A DNA stretch of 64,000 nt. It comes from JBBSDP01 sp963754335 (GTDB lineage Bacteria > Planctomycetota > Phycisphaerae > Tepidisphaerales > Tepidisphaeraceae). Position numbers and translations under genes: made by a program. The DNA lies in the NCBI GenBank assembly GCA_963754335.1, contig CAVWFQ010000010.1, forward strand, positions 1,178,001 through 1,242,000. The letters run 5' to 3'. Within the stretch, counting starts at the first letter, position 1, and every line of letters begins with the position of its first letter. Shown here in pieces: positions 37,237 to 46,123 of the stretch. The notes under the pieces were generated by a model. It made no database searches. It worked only from the letters and a program-made list of their open reading frames with translations, and was not told the origin of the DNA.

Positions 37237-37408
37237 GGAACTCCGCCCGCATAAGGACGACAAGATTGTCGTCCATTGCAAGAGCGGCGGGCGATCGATG
37301 ACCTTTACCCAGGCGCTGCGCCAGTCCGGCTTCAAAGACGTTCGCAGCATGGCGGGCGGAATTCTGCTGTGGAACAAGGATATCAATCCGGGCGGGCCTC
37401 AATACTGA
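37007..37408 (+). CDS. Rhodanese-like domain protein
   Basis: The 133-residue product has the rhodanese core with FVFIDCRLPNEYQI, a catalytic Cys in VVHCKSGGRS and a C-terminal MAGGILLWNKDINP. MoeB/ThiF enzymes often carry or neighbour a rhodanese that supplies sulfane sulfur, so the pair is functionally consistent. It overlaps the upstream gene by 230 bases in another frame: either two genes with a corrupted boundary or a broken fusion. Confidence 0.82.
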   Translation: MATPRRPAPDPSLDAKGLPPGYFFKPDWEVTPREVKSMLDRGDKFVFIDCRLPNEYQITRIDGAKLLPLQQIQQRFEELRPHKDDKIVVHCKSGGRSMTFTQALRQSGFKDVRSMAGGILLWNKDINPGGPQY

Positions 37409-37422
37409 AGACGCCTTCCGAA

Positions 37423-37570
37423 TTTTCCTACTCCTACTCCTACTCGGTCTTCATCGAATCAAAACCGAGTAGGAGTACGAGTAAGAGCAGGAGCGGGAGC
37501 GGGAGCAGGAGTAGGAGTAGGAAAAGGCGGGGAAAAAAAGAAAAAGAAAAAGAGGGGCAGCACGAGTAAG
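37423..37570. repeat. Low-complexity GGAGTA/TACTCC inverted tract
   Basis: Runs of TCCTAC (37423-37450) face runs of GTAGGAGTACGAG and GGGAGCAGGAG (37470-37520), with a short spacer, then a purine-rich tail. A long imperfect hairpin is possible. It is non-coding. Confidence 0.7.
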
Positions 37571-37646
37571 ATTCCGGCGAGGGCAGGGCATCATTGGCGG
37601 ATGCGCGCAGTATTCAAATGTGGCTGAGGCGCATCACGGAGGAAGC

Positions 37647-39757
37647 GTGAACAATTCGTTGTCGATCGGGGAAATGGATTTTGGCGCGTTGACCGGGCAC
37701 GAGTGGCTCGCCACCAACGGGCTCGGCGGATACGCCTGCTCCACCCTTTGCGGAACCAATACCCGCAAATATCACGGCCTGCTGGTCGCGGCGATGTCCG
37801 CGCCGGTGCGGCGAATGGTCCTGCTTTCGCGCGTCGAGGAGACGCTCGTGTTGCCCGCCGGGCACTACGAGCTCAGCTCGAATGAATACCCCGGCGTTAT
37901 TCATCCGCTGGGTTATCATCTCCTCCGGGCGTTCAGCCATTTGCCCTATCCGCGCTGGGCGTGGCAAGGGGGCGGGCGAACGCTGGAGAAGCAATTGCGC
38001 TTTCTTCCCGGCGAGAATACCGTTGTCCTGACCTACACGCTGCTCGGCGGCGACGGCGATGCCGAGCTGGAACTCCGGCCACTATTCGCGCTGCGGCCCA
38101 TCCATGAGCTGACTTTTCAGTGGAACGCCGCGATGACGGTCGAGCGGCGGGGGAAACTCTATCGCATTACGCCGACTTCACGCACGCCGGAGGTTTTCTT
38201 CTCCCATGCCGGAATCTTCGACGGCGCACCGCTGTGGTATCTCAACACCATCTACCGGCGTGAGGAGGAACGCGGCTACAGCGGTCTGGAAGACCTCTGG
38301 TGCCCTGGCGTGATCCGGCTTTCGCTCTCGCCGGGCCGGGCGGTCCATTTCGTCTGCTCCGCCGATCCGATTGACCTGGAGCTGGCGATTGCCCGCGCCG
38401 AGCAGCTTGCGCCGTCACCGGCCAACGCAGCGATCCGACTTCAATCCCCAGGCGCAGGATCCCCGCCTTGTTGCGCACTTTGCGAAAAACGCATCGGATG
38501 AACAATCGATGTCGGCATTGCTTCGGGCGGCGGGCCAGTTCCGTCTTCGCGTTCCCCGCGACGGGCGCGAGCCCGCGCCGGCTTGCGCGAGCGGCTACCC
38601 GTGGCCGGCTCCCTCGGGGCGGGCGGCGCTGCATCGGATTCGCGGGCCTCTATCTCGTTCCCGGGCAATTTGCCGACGCCCGGGCGCTGCTGCAAACCTT
38701 TGCCGCCGAATTGCGCGACGGATTGCTCCCTTCGGAATTTCCGGAGGACGGCTCTGCCCCCGTCTATCACGGGGCGGACATCTCTCTCTGGTTCATCAAC
38801 GCGCTCTATCACTATTTCCGCTATACGCACGACGAGGCGGGCACGCGGCCCCTCCTGAACGTGGCGCTGCAAATCATCCAGGCCTATCGGCACGGAACCG
38901 AACTGGGAATCTCCGCCGATTCCGAAGGGCTGCTCCTCTCCCATGCGCCGGGAATTCCGACGACGTGGATGGACGCGAAGATCGGCGACTGGGTGATCAC
39001 GCCGCGCGCCGGCCGGCCTGTGGAACTCAACGCGCTCTGGCACAATGCGCAGTGCATTGTCGCGGAGTTGGGAGAGAAACTCGGAATCGGCGAACCGGCC
39101 CTCTCCGCCGCCGCGGCGGCGCGGCTCACGCAGCATGCTTTTAACCGCCGATTCTGGCACGAACGAAATGGAGCCGGCGGCTATTGCCACGATGTCGTCA
39201 GCGATCACGGCAACGATCCGTCGATCCGCCCGAATCAATTGCTTGCGCTGTCGCTTCCGTTTCCGGTTCTTCGGATCGACCGGCATGCGGCCGTTCTGGA
39301 GCTGATCCGCAAGCAGCTTCTGACGCCATTCGGGATTCGCACCCTTTCTCCCACGGATGCCGGGTATCGCGGCCGATCGGCGGGCAATGTCCATATCCGC
39401 GATCGCGCCTACCACGGCGGCTCCGCCTACCCCTGGCTTTTGGGAGCCTACGTCACCGCATTGCTCCGCGTGAAGGGTCGCGGCGAGGCTGCCCGCCTCG
39501 AAGCCCGGAGCGCCGTCGAAGGCCCGCTCCAGTTTCTTCGTAGCGACGGCCTGGGCCAGCTCTGCGAACTCTTCGACGGCGACGCCCCGCATCGCTGCGG
39601 CGGCGCAATCGCATCGGCGTCCGCAGTCGGCGAAATTCTTCGCGCATTCGCGGAAGAACTTCTCGACCTGGGTCCGGCTTCCGGGGTAGGCTTGTCGCCG
39701 TCGATCACCGACCTGGCCGTGATGCGGTCAACATCGGGTATTGAAAACCGCGCGTAA
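37647..39757 (+). pseudogene. Glycogen debranching-type enzyme (amylo-alpha-1,6-glucosidase), frameshifted
   Basis: The first part has EWLATNGLGGYACSTLCGTN and RKYHGLL, the N-terminal signature of bacterial glycogen-debranching enzymes; the last part is the (alpha/alpha)6-barrel with ISLWFINALYHY, GIPTTWMDAKIGDW, NALWHNA and DRAYHGGSAYPWLLG. Between them the frame shifts twice, near 38435 and 38630; the middle piece (MSALLRAAGQF, ASGYPWPAPSGRAAL) is in the third frame. The GTG at 37647 follows GGAGGAA. It would release branch glucose for GlgP. Confidence 0.8.
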
Positions 39758-39867
39758 GAGATCCGTTCGGAGCCGTGACCGTGAGGGAGCGGTATTTGCT
39801 GTACTTACCTTTGCCGTTCGCTTGCCCCGCACGGTCCTGTAAAGCACCGTCGTTCGGAAATTGAGCG

Positions 39868-39962
39868 TAGCGAGCCGCGACCGTGAGGGAGCGAACGGAG
39901 TAATAAGCGCGGTATTGCAATGTCCGATCCGTCGTCGCTCCCTTACGGTCGCGGCTCGCTAA
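39868..39962. repeat. Dispersed repeat, AGCGAGCCGCGACCG family, copy 1
   Basis: TAGCGAGCCGCGACCGTGAG and the reverse complement ending GGTCGCGGCTCGCTAA bracket a spacer. An additional half-site lies at 39770-39795. Homologous copy at 48557-48652. Nothing else is seen in 39758-40017. Confidence 0.8.
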
Positions 39963-40017
39963 AGTGTGCCGGTCTCCGCGTCGCTGGTATGCTGTAATAG
40001 ACAGGAAAACCCTCATC

Positions 40018-40439
40018 GTGCCCTACGAAATTGACGACAAAGAGATCGAAGCCATCTCCGCCCTCGGCCCGGCCGAGCGCTACGAGCACTTTCTGAAGCG
40101 CCGCTCGAACAAAAGGAATTCTGGTCGCTCAAAGGGGACGACGGCTTCGTCGCCATGGTCGATGACGAAGGAAGCACCGGATTGCCGCTCTGGCCGCACC
40201 CCAGATTCGCCGAGCAGCACGCGACAGGTGAGTTGTCCAATACGCTACCCGCGCGGATCGGCCTCTCGGACTTCATTAAAAAGTGGGCGGGCGGCATGGA
40301 AAAAGACGGCTTGAAAATCGTCGTTTTTCCGACGCAGGGTTTGAAGGGGATCGTCGTTGAACCTAAACGGCTCCTTGCCGATCTGGCGGCGGAGTTGAAT
40401 CAGGACGCGAATGGAGCGGAGTCACCGCAAACCCCATGA
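40018..40439 (+). pseudogene. DUF2750 protein, frameshifted
   Basis: The frame from a GTG start reads PYEIDDKEIEAISALGPAER and YEHFLKR, then shifts near 40106 into FWSLKGDDGFVAMVDDEGST, LPLWPHPRFAEQHA and KIVVFPTQGLKGIVVEP, all characteristic of DUF2750. A one-base change restores about 140 residues. Function unknown. A deleted second copy lies at 42779-42923. Confidence 0.65.
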
Positions 40440-40480
40440 GGATGTATTGATGTCTCGTAGCGTGGTACGACGAGGGTGAG

Positions 40481-41122
40481 ATGTCATTTCAGTCAGAGAA
40501 AAATCTGCTCGATTACATTTCGAGCGAATTATCGCGCATGATCGCGGCGTACCATTTCCCGACTGACGTGTACATGCTTCAGTTGTACCCGGACGATCAA
40601 TCCGATCCGCGATTCAAAACGGTCGATCTTTATTTCAACACGATCGCTCAAGTGACGGCCTCCTCGCCGGCTCCGGGCCGGCCGCGCGGTTTTCCTATCG
40701 CATCCTCGGAACGCGAAGCCAGGTGGAATTTTGCGTTCGGTCTTCAGGTGTCCGCCGGGCAGTTGTTCGGTGAACACGATTTGAAGGGACGGAAATTGAA
40801 GGAGTCGTGGCTCCGCGACAATGATTGGTGGTACAGCGACGAGGAAAAGGAAGCGGAATTCGACGCCGTTTTTCCGAAGATGGAGCAGATGGACGCCGCA
40901 TTCTGGCGGCTCGTCGGGCAGGCCGGCCGTGCGTTACATGATAAAGGGGTGATCGAAGGAAAGTTTGGTCGGCCGGTTCCCGTCCTCGTTATTGAATTGG
41001 AGTTTAGTGAGCAAGCGGTCGAAGCGACCCGGCTCGCGAATCCAGAACCATTGATCGACGATTTCCTGCGCACCATCGATTCCTACAAGGAGAAAGCACG
41101 CCGCGACCCGCGTCGTGTTTGA
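40481..41122 (+). CDS. Hypothetical protein
   Basis: The 213-residue product is soluble and acidic with a protein-like pattern (YISSELSRMIAAYHFPTDVY, FNFAFGLQVSAGQ-like strand, MDAAFWRLVGQAGRALHDKG). No family recognised. It sits among small accessory genes and follows the DUF2750 gene by about 40 bases. Confidence 0.65.
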   Translation: MSFQSEKNLLDYISSELSRMIAAYHFPTDVYMLQLYPDDQSDPRFKTVDLYFNTIAQVTASSPAPGRPRGFPIASSEREARWNFAFGLQVSAGQLFGEHDLKGRKLKESWLRDNDWWYSDEEKEAEFDAVFPKMEQMDAAFWRLVGQAGRALHDKGVIEGKFGRPVPVLVIELEFSEQAVEATRLANPEPLIDDFLRTIDSYKEKARRDPRRV

Positions 41123-41195
41123 GCCAGGGTGGAATTGCATCTTCTGCCCCGCGACCTGAACTTCGCGCACGTCTGATGCCGAACCGGGAGACCAG

Positions 41196-42775
41196 ATGAT
41201 CCGCAATGAAAAACCTTGCCGGTGGTGGGCGGGAGCGGTGGTCCTGTTGATCGGCTCGACCCTGGTCCTCCGCACCGTCGCGGAGGAGACGCCGTCCCGT
41301 GCGACGCCTCCGCAGCCTGCGGACCTGGCGGCGGTGCAGAAGATGATCCACCAGTTGTTTGAGAAGCAGTTTGCCGATCAGACGCGCGATGGCCGGCTGG
41401 CGCTCGCACAGCGGTTGGTCGCCGCGGCAAAAGAGACACGCGACGATACCGAGCGCTATGCGCTTCTGACCGATGCGCGGGACGAGGCCCTGGGCGCGGG
41501 CGATCTCAATCTTGCGCTGGATTCGATTGAACGGCTGGATGTTGCGTTCAGCATTGATGGTCCGCGGATGAAATATGACGTGCTCACGTCGCCGTCGGCG
41601 AAAGGACCGGCGTTTTCTGGCGGAGTCGGGCCGGCGCTACTCGCGGTTGCGGATGATGCGCTGGCCGACGAATCTTTCGACCTCGCCGCTCGGGCGGCCG
41701 CCGCGTCGCAGTCGGCCTTATCCCGGGGGCGCAACAAGTCTTTTGCCGCCAGGGCTCACACCTATGGACCCGCCATTGAGGCGGCGCGGGATGAGTCGAA
41801 AAAGGCGGCCCTCGCGTTGGCGGCGCTGCAAGCCAGTCCGGATGATCCGGAGTCTAACCGAGTGGCGGGGAGTCATCTGTGCTTTGCCCGCTCGGATTGG
41901 GCCGCCGGACTCCCGCGGCTGGGCAAAGGGAATGATGTCACGCTTGCTACCGCGGCCCGGCTCGAACAATCGGCCGTCGCGAGCGGCGCGACCGGCGAAG
42001 ATGCCGCCGATGCAATCGGCGCGGTGGCCGACGCCTGGTGGGACATCGGGAACGCCGCTTCCGCGCAATCGCTTTCGCCCGCGATGCGGGCCGTCATCCT
42101 CGATCATGCCGCCGACTGGTATCTCCGCATATGCCGGCTTAAAAGGCATTCGGCGAATCGGAGCGATCAAGCGGGTCGAACAAACGGTGAACGCCGCACC
42201 GGTCTGCGGGGCGAGGCGGTACGTCAATGTTCTGGCGCTGATCGATCCGACGCGCGACAAGGTCAGCGGCGATTGGTCGTTCAATCGCGGTACGCTGCTC
42301 AATCCCGGCGGAAGCAACGACCGCCTGAGGCTGCCGTACAAGCCGGGGCTCGAGTACGACTTTTTTGTAGACCTGATCGCCGGCGAAAATGGCGCGATTC
42401 AGCTCCTGTCGGTCAATCATCAGTGCGTCAAGTGGATTGCGGGCCTGAACCGGGAAAAGTTTGCGTTCGACTTCATCGACGGCAAGGACGGATCGGCCAA
42501 CGGTACGCTTGTCGTCGATGCGACGCTCGCGCCGCCGGGCAAGCGGTACACCTCCCTCGTGCGCCGTCCGCCGTGACAGTATCAGTGCGTTTATCAATGG
42601 GAGATTTGTCACGGCCCAACTTTTAAACCCGGCGTCGACTCTAACCGTCGAAGACATGTGGACCGTTGACGTGGGTAATCTTGGCGTCGCCACAATCCAG
42701 AATGGGGCGACCTATTACGCCATCAGCGTGACAGCTGTCGGACCGCGCGGCGACCCGTCGACGCCGATCCGATAG
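41196..42775 (+). pseudogene. Secreted protein of unknown function, frameshifted
   Basis: A signal peptide (WWAGAVVLLIGSTLVLRTVA) is followed by an alpha-helical region resembling planctomycete secreted proteins (MIHQLFEKQFADQTRDGRLA, YALLTDARDEALGAGDLNLA). Near 42135 the frame shifts into YAGLKGIRRIGAIKRVEQTV and a beta-rich domain (NVLALIDPTRDKVSGDWSF) that runs to 42576, then near 42570 shifts again into FINGRFVTAQ to a stop at 42775. The composite would have about 525 residues, possibly ending in a concanavalin-like domain. Confidence 0.6.
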
Positions 42776-42778
42776 CGC

Positions 42779-42923
42779 AGCTCGAACGGAAAGGGTCCTG
42801 GTCGCTCAAAGGGGATGACGGCTTCGTCGCGATGGTCGATGACGAGGGGAGCACCGAACTGCCGTCGTTGAACCTAAAAAGTTGCTGGCGGATTTGGCTA
42901 AAGCGATGAACACTCAGGCGTGA
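42779..42923 (+). pseudogene. DUF2750 remnant with internal deletion
   Basis: The sequence SWSLKGDDGFVAMVDDEGST is nearly identical to the DUF2750 gene at 40018, after which about 120 bases are missing and VVEPKKLLADLAKAM resumes in another frame to a stop. It is a partial duplication, not a working gene. Confidence 0.65.
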
Positions 42924-42930
42924 TACGCGG

Positions 42931-43680
42931 TCAAGAACGTCTCTGCCTGTTCTGGCGATTGTTCAGCATTGCATCGACAAACCACGCCGGTGGATCACTC
43001 GTTATCTTATCGAGCTCGGAGTCGAGGTACTCGGCAATCAGGCGATGTTCCTCGCCTGAGTTATCAAAAATATACGCCCGCGTGCTATGCCGAATTGCCG
43101 TCGGCAGCAGCGCCAATGACCGGCGGTATCTGTCTTCGATAACGGTTGCTGGAACGTTGTGTCCGCCCTGCGCTGCACGATTGGCGACCCGCGCCGAGTT
43201 GATGATGACGTCATTCGTGCAGACATAATATAAATAAGTTCTGTAGCCGCCTAATCGCGCTTGCGCAAGCTGACGCGGTCGGTCCGGATGCGACATGACC
43301 GTTTCGAATGTGAAAGACTCCCCATTCGAAATCCAGTCACGCCTCAATAGATCGCAGAAGATCGACGTGAAATAACCCGCCTGATAGCCCCGCGGTGCAA
43401 CAAGCGCGCTACCGTCTATTTTCGGCAAGCTGCCTTCGAGTCGTTTTGAAAGTGGATGTCGTGCAACAAAATGTTTGAGTTTCTCGTTGTCGATTCGCAC
43501 TCCCCAGGCCCCAAGATAAAGGCGCGAAGCTTGCGCCAATTCGTGATCGATTTCGTCTGGATTGAGACAGTAACCAAAGGGAAACGAATATTGTCGCCGC
43601 AAATGCTGGAAAAGCGTGCTCTTGCCGGAACCATTGGGCCCGGCCAGCATGCGAAGCTTGGGGGCGGCAGTAAGGATCAT
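42931..43680 (-). CDS. Zeta-toxin-like P-loop kinase
   Basis: The 249-residue product has a Walker A (AGPNGSGKST, about residues 12-21), NPDEIDHELAQ, then FTFETVMSHPDRP and an Arg-rich lid, the arrangement of zeta-toxin/COG4185-like kinases. Zeta toxins phosphorylate UDP-N-acetylglucosamine. It overlaps the upstream small gene by 4 bases (ATGA), which fits an antitoxin-toxin pair. The toxin role is inferred. Confidence 0.75.
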   Translation of the reverse strand: MILTAAPKLRMLAGPNGSGKSTLFQHLRRQYSFPFGYCLNPDEIDHELAQASRLYLGAWGVRIDNEKLKHFVARHPLSKRLEGSLPKIDGSALVAPRGYQAGYFTSIFCDLLRRDWISNGESFTFETVMSHPDRPRQLAQARLGGYRTYLYYVCTNDVIINSARVANRAAQGGHNVPATVIEDRYRRSLALLPTAIRHSTRAYIFDNSGEEHRLIAEYLDSELDKITSDPPAWFVDAMLNNRQNRQRRS

Positions 43681-43997
43681 CCGCCACGAATCCGCTTTAC
43701 GCCCTTCGGAATCTGATAAACTGGTGGCGTCAGGGTTCGCAGCACTACGCGGCGACCGTCGGGGTATTCGGTTACAATTTCATTGCCATCCATGTAGGTT
43801 ACGGCTAAACCCGCTGCGCATTGCGCCCGAATCGCCGATCGCGCGGCTTCTGCCAGCTTCCCGGTGATTGCCAGACCAACCACGGCATCTTCGAGTGTGC
43901 GGGGCTTGACGCGCACCGCGACCCGGCGCGACTTCAGATGGCGTCGACCGGCACCATTGCTCGACTTAACGATCACTTTTGAATTAGGCTTTGCCAT
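43677..43997 (-). CDS. Putative antitoxin partner of zeta-like kinase
   Basis: The 106-residue product has a basic N-terminus (KVIVKSSNGAGRRHLKSRRV), a helical middle and a beta-hairpin (VTYMDGNEIVTEYPDGRRVV). It is small, precedes and overlaps the kinase gene, and so is the likely antitoxin or regulator. It is not the classic epsilon antitoxin by sequence. The ATG at 43997 was chosen; a TTG at 44003 is possible. Confidence 0.6.
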   Translation of the reverse strand: MAKPNSKVIVKSSNGAGRRHLKSRRVAVRVKPRTLEDAVVGLAITGKLAEAARSAIRAQCAAGLAVTYMDGNEIVTEYPDGRRVVLRTLTPPVYQIPKGVKRIRGG

Positions 43998-44033
43998 GGC
44001 CAAGTAAGTGTACCACGTAGCCGACCGGGGCCA

Positions 44034-44408
44034 ATGCCAGCGATTCTTGATGGAGTAAAACTTGTTATGGTCGAAAATCCGAAAAGGTTGCTGTTCATCG
44101 TTCCGCAGCAGGAACCCATGTCTGAGCCAGTGCTCGACTCAGTCACTCGAAGAATGTGTGCCGCATTCCGGCGGGCGAGGCAAAGTTCATACGCCTACGG
44201 CGGGGTTCATCAATGCTGTTGCGGCGCGCTCAGCAGTTGCGTCGATTATTTCCTGCCGGACGGGTCGATGACCAATTCGCTGTGCATCCATTATGTCGCT
44301 CACCACAGGAGCGAGGTTCCCGCCGAACAACTGGAGGCGATCGCGACGTTTGAATGGGGCGAAGCGCGCTTCCGGCTGAAAAGGAACTTCTCGGCCCCAG
44401 AGGCATGA
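44034..44408 (+). CDS. Small hypothetical protein, Cys/His-rich
   Basis: The product is up to 124 residues (or 113 from ATG 44067). It contains YAYGGVHQCCCGALS, FLPDGSMTNSLCIHYVAHHR and VPAEQL, with a Cys cluster and a His pair that could bind metal. It overlaps the next gene by four bases (ATGA). Function unknown. Confidence 0.6.
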   Translation: MPAILDGVKLVMVENPKRLLFIVPQQEPMSEPVLDSVTRRMCAAFRRARQSSYAYGGVHQCCCGALSSCVDYFLPDGSMTNSLCIHYVAHHRSEVPAEQLEAIATFEWGEARFRLKRNFSAPEA

Positions 44409-44830
44409 CTGAAGAGCGGCGGCAAATGGTCGACCAATCTCTCGGCCAGGTCGCCATGACGAAATGGATCGAATGGGGGCTCGACATCGATGCCCTCGCA
44501 TCGTTGCTGGGCAGCGTGAATTCAAATGAACGCCAAAACGCTCAGGATTTATTCGACTTGCTGCGTTTTTTCTCCAGCCGAATGTCGTTGTTCTGGGGAA
44601 TATTGAAGAAGTTAAAATTAGACGCCGCGACTTGGGGAAGCGAAAGCCTGCGACTCCCGAACTGGAACCGCGGACCATGGTTGGCGCCGATGCTGGAACT
44701 GCTTCGCGGAACGTTCGATAATTCCGACGAAAGAATTCATCTCGCAAGGCATTTCGGATGTCTTCGCGCCCATGGGAGCCGCTCCCTCAATCGCTCGTCG
44801 AACTCAACGATTCAGCGACCGGCGAACTGA
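44405..44830 (+). CDS. Hypothetical protein, possibly frameshifted at the 3' end
   Basis: Begins MTEERRQMVDQSLGQVAMTK and appears coherent to LELLRGTFDNSDER; after about 44730 the composition changes. In the neighbouring frame a plausible ending PWEPLPQSLVELNDSATGEL runs to a stop at 44874, so an indel near 44725 is likely. No family recognised. Translationally coupled to the previous gene. Confidence 0.55.
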   Translation: MTEERRQMVDQSLGQVAMTKWIEWGLDIDALASLLGSVNSNERQNAQDLFDLLRFFSSRMSLFWGILKKLKLDAATWGSESLRLPNWNRGPWLAPMLELLRGTFDNSDERIHLARHFGCLRAHGSRSLNRSSNSTIQRPAN

Positions 44831-44934
44831 AGGATGCGACATCGATCGCTATCGAATGGTTTTTGAAAGATTGACATCTCTGCGGTATACGTCGGGATCA
44901 AGCTGGAAACGGCCAGTCTCTCTTCGAGGCGACG

Positions 44935-45252
44935 ATGAGCGTTCGCGGGTTCGGCAGGATTACCCCTGTTCAAATGGATATGCTTCGCCTGGTCGGTTAC
45001 GGCATAAAAGGTCGTTCTGCCATTCTTCCCGAATCCCCAGGTGAGAGGAAGGCAAACATCGAGCTTGGACGCAGCGCGTTGGTCAAATTAACCGGACGGG
45101 ATTTTGGCGACGATCTCCAGCAATGGCATACCCATCTTTCATCACGCAAAGATTTGGGGTACACCCATACGTTCGGATATGCGGGAGTGAAGAAAGCAGT
45201 TTTGATGGGCATGTCGGATGTTGTTCGCAGGAAGGCACTTGAAGAAGGCTGA
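44935..45252 (+). CDS. Small hypothetical protein
   Basis: The 105-residue product (MSVRGFGRITPVQMDMLRLV, ALVKLTGRDFGDDLQQWHTH, GMSDVVRRKALEEG) is basic and soluble. The segment with Trp-His-Thr-His resembles nothing I can name. It precedes the PfpI gene by 8 bases. Confidence 0.6.
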   Translation: MSVRGFGRITPVQMDMLRLVGYGIKGRSAILPESPGERKANIELGRSALVKLTGRDFGDDLQQWHTHLSSRKDLGYTHTFGYAGVKKAVLMGMSDVVRRKALEEG

Positions 45253-45260
45253 GAACCCAA

Positions 45261-45849
45261 ATGGCTAAAATCGCAATCCTCGTCGAAAAAATCTACGAAG
45301 ACCTCGAACTCCAATACCCCCGACTTCGCCTGAAAGAAGCCGGCCACACAGTCGATATCATCGGTCCCAAGGCTGGCGAAACATACGTCGGCAAGCACGG
45401 CTATCCGCAAAAATCGGAGAAGGCCGCCTCGGCCGTCAGCGCTTCCGATTACGCCCTGATCGTCATCCCCGGCGGAAGCTCTCCCGACCACATGCGCCGC
45501 GATGGCGGGATGGTGAAGCTCGTCCGCGACGCCGCGGCGAAGAAGATTCCCATGGCCGCGATTTGCCATGGCCCGTGGATGCTCTGCTCGACCGATGCGC
45601 TGCGCGGCCGGCGCTGCACGAGCTACATGTCGATCGTTCACGACGTGGTCAACGCCGGGGGAAAATGGGTGGATGAAGAGTGCGTGGTGGATGGCACGAT
45701 CATCACCGCGCGGTGTCCGGACGATCTGCCAGCGTTTCAGCGATGCGATATTGCAACTCGTGAGCGGGGAGAAGCCCAAGGGGACCAAGGGGAAGCCGAT
45801 TGCGCCTTCGTGGGTGATGGAGACGATTCCGGAGTCGGCGCGGGGGTAA
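45261..45849 (+). pseudogene. DJ-1/PfpI family protein, frameshifted
   Basis: The frame has MAKIAILVEKIYEDLELQYP, the nucleophile elbow AAICHGPWML (catalytic Cys) and VVDGTIITARCPDDLPAF, all typical of PfpI/YhbO-type deglycase/chaperone proteins. Near 45735-45737 (a T run) one extra base shifts the frame; removing it gives SDAILQLVSGEKPKG and a stop at 45849, about 195 residues, the family length. The unshifted frame runs to 46079 through dispersed repeat DNA. Confidence 0.8.
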
Positions 45850-45862
45850 GAATTCCAAACAG

Positions 45863-46012
45863 GAGGGCAGACATTCCTGTCTGCCACGCGTTCGCGAGTG
45901 CGGACGTACTCGTCCGCCGAGCGGACGCGTCTGGTGCGAGAGAGCGTGTCGGCTCGGAGGCGAGTACGCCTCCGCTCCCCGTCACGCAACAGACAGGAAT
46001 GTCTGTCCCACC
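45863..46012. repeat. Dispersed repeat, GACAGACATTCC family, copy 2
   Basis: Begins GGCAGACATTCCTGTCTG and ends CAGACAGGAATGTCTGTCCC, in the opposite orientation to 21484-21655, with the same GC-rich palindromic interior. It lies 13 bases after the PfpI stop. Confidence 0.8.
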
Positions 46013-46123
46013 GGGGGGAACTGCCGCGGCCCAGAAAATCGATCCCCCAATCCCAAACATTCGCAAGTCCGCTTGGTAAGCAAGATCGATCCTTGCTATC
46101 ACTCCAGCGGACGGTGCGACACG

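Noticed and set aside
37276..37569. Ser/Arg-rich 97-codon frame
   Set aside because: Its C-terminal half is translation of a low-complexity purine tract and its first half is the rhodanese gene in another frame.
38441..39592. 383-codon minus-strand frame
   Set aside because: Antisense to the barrel domain of the debranching enzyme, whose motifs are unmistakable.
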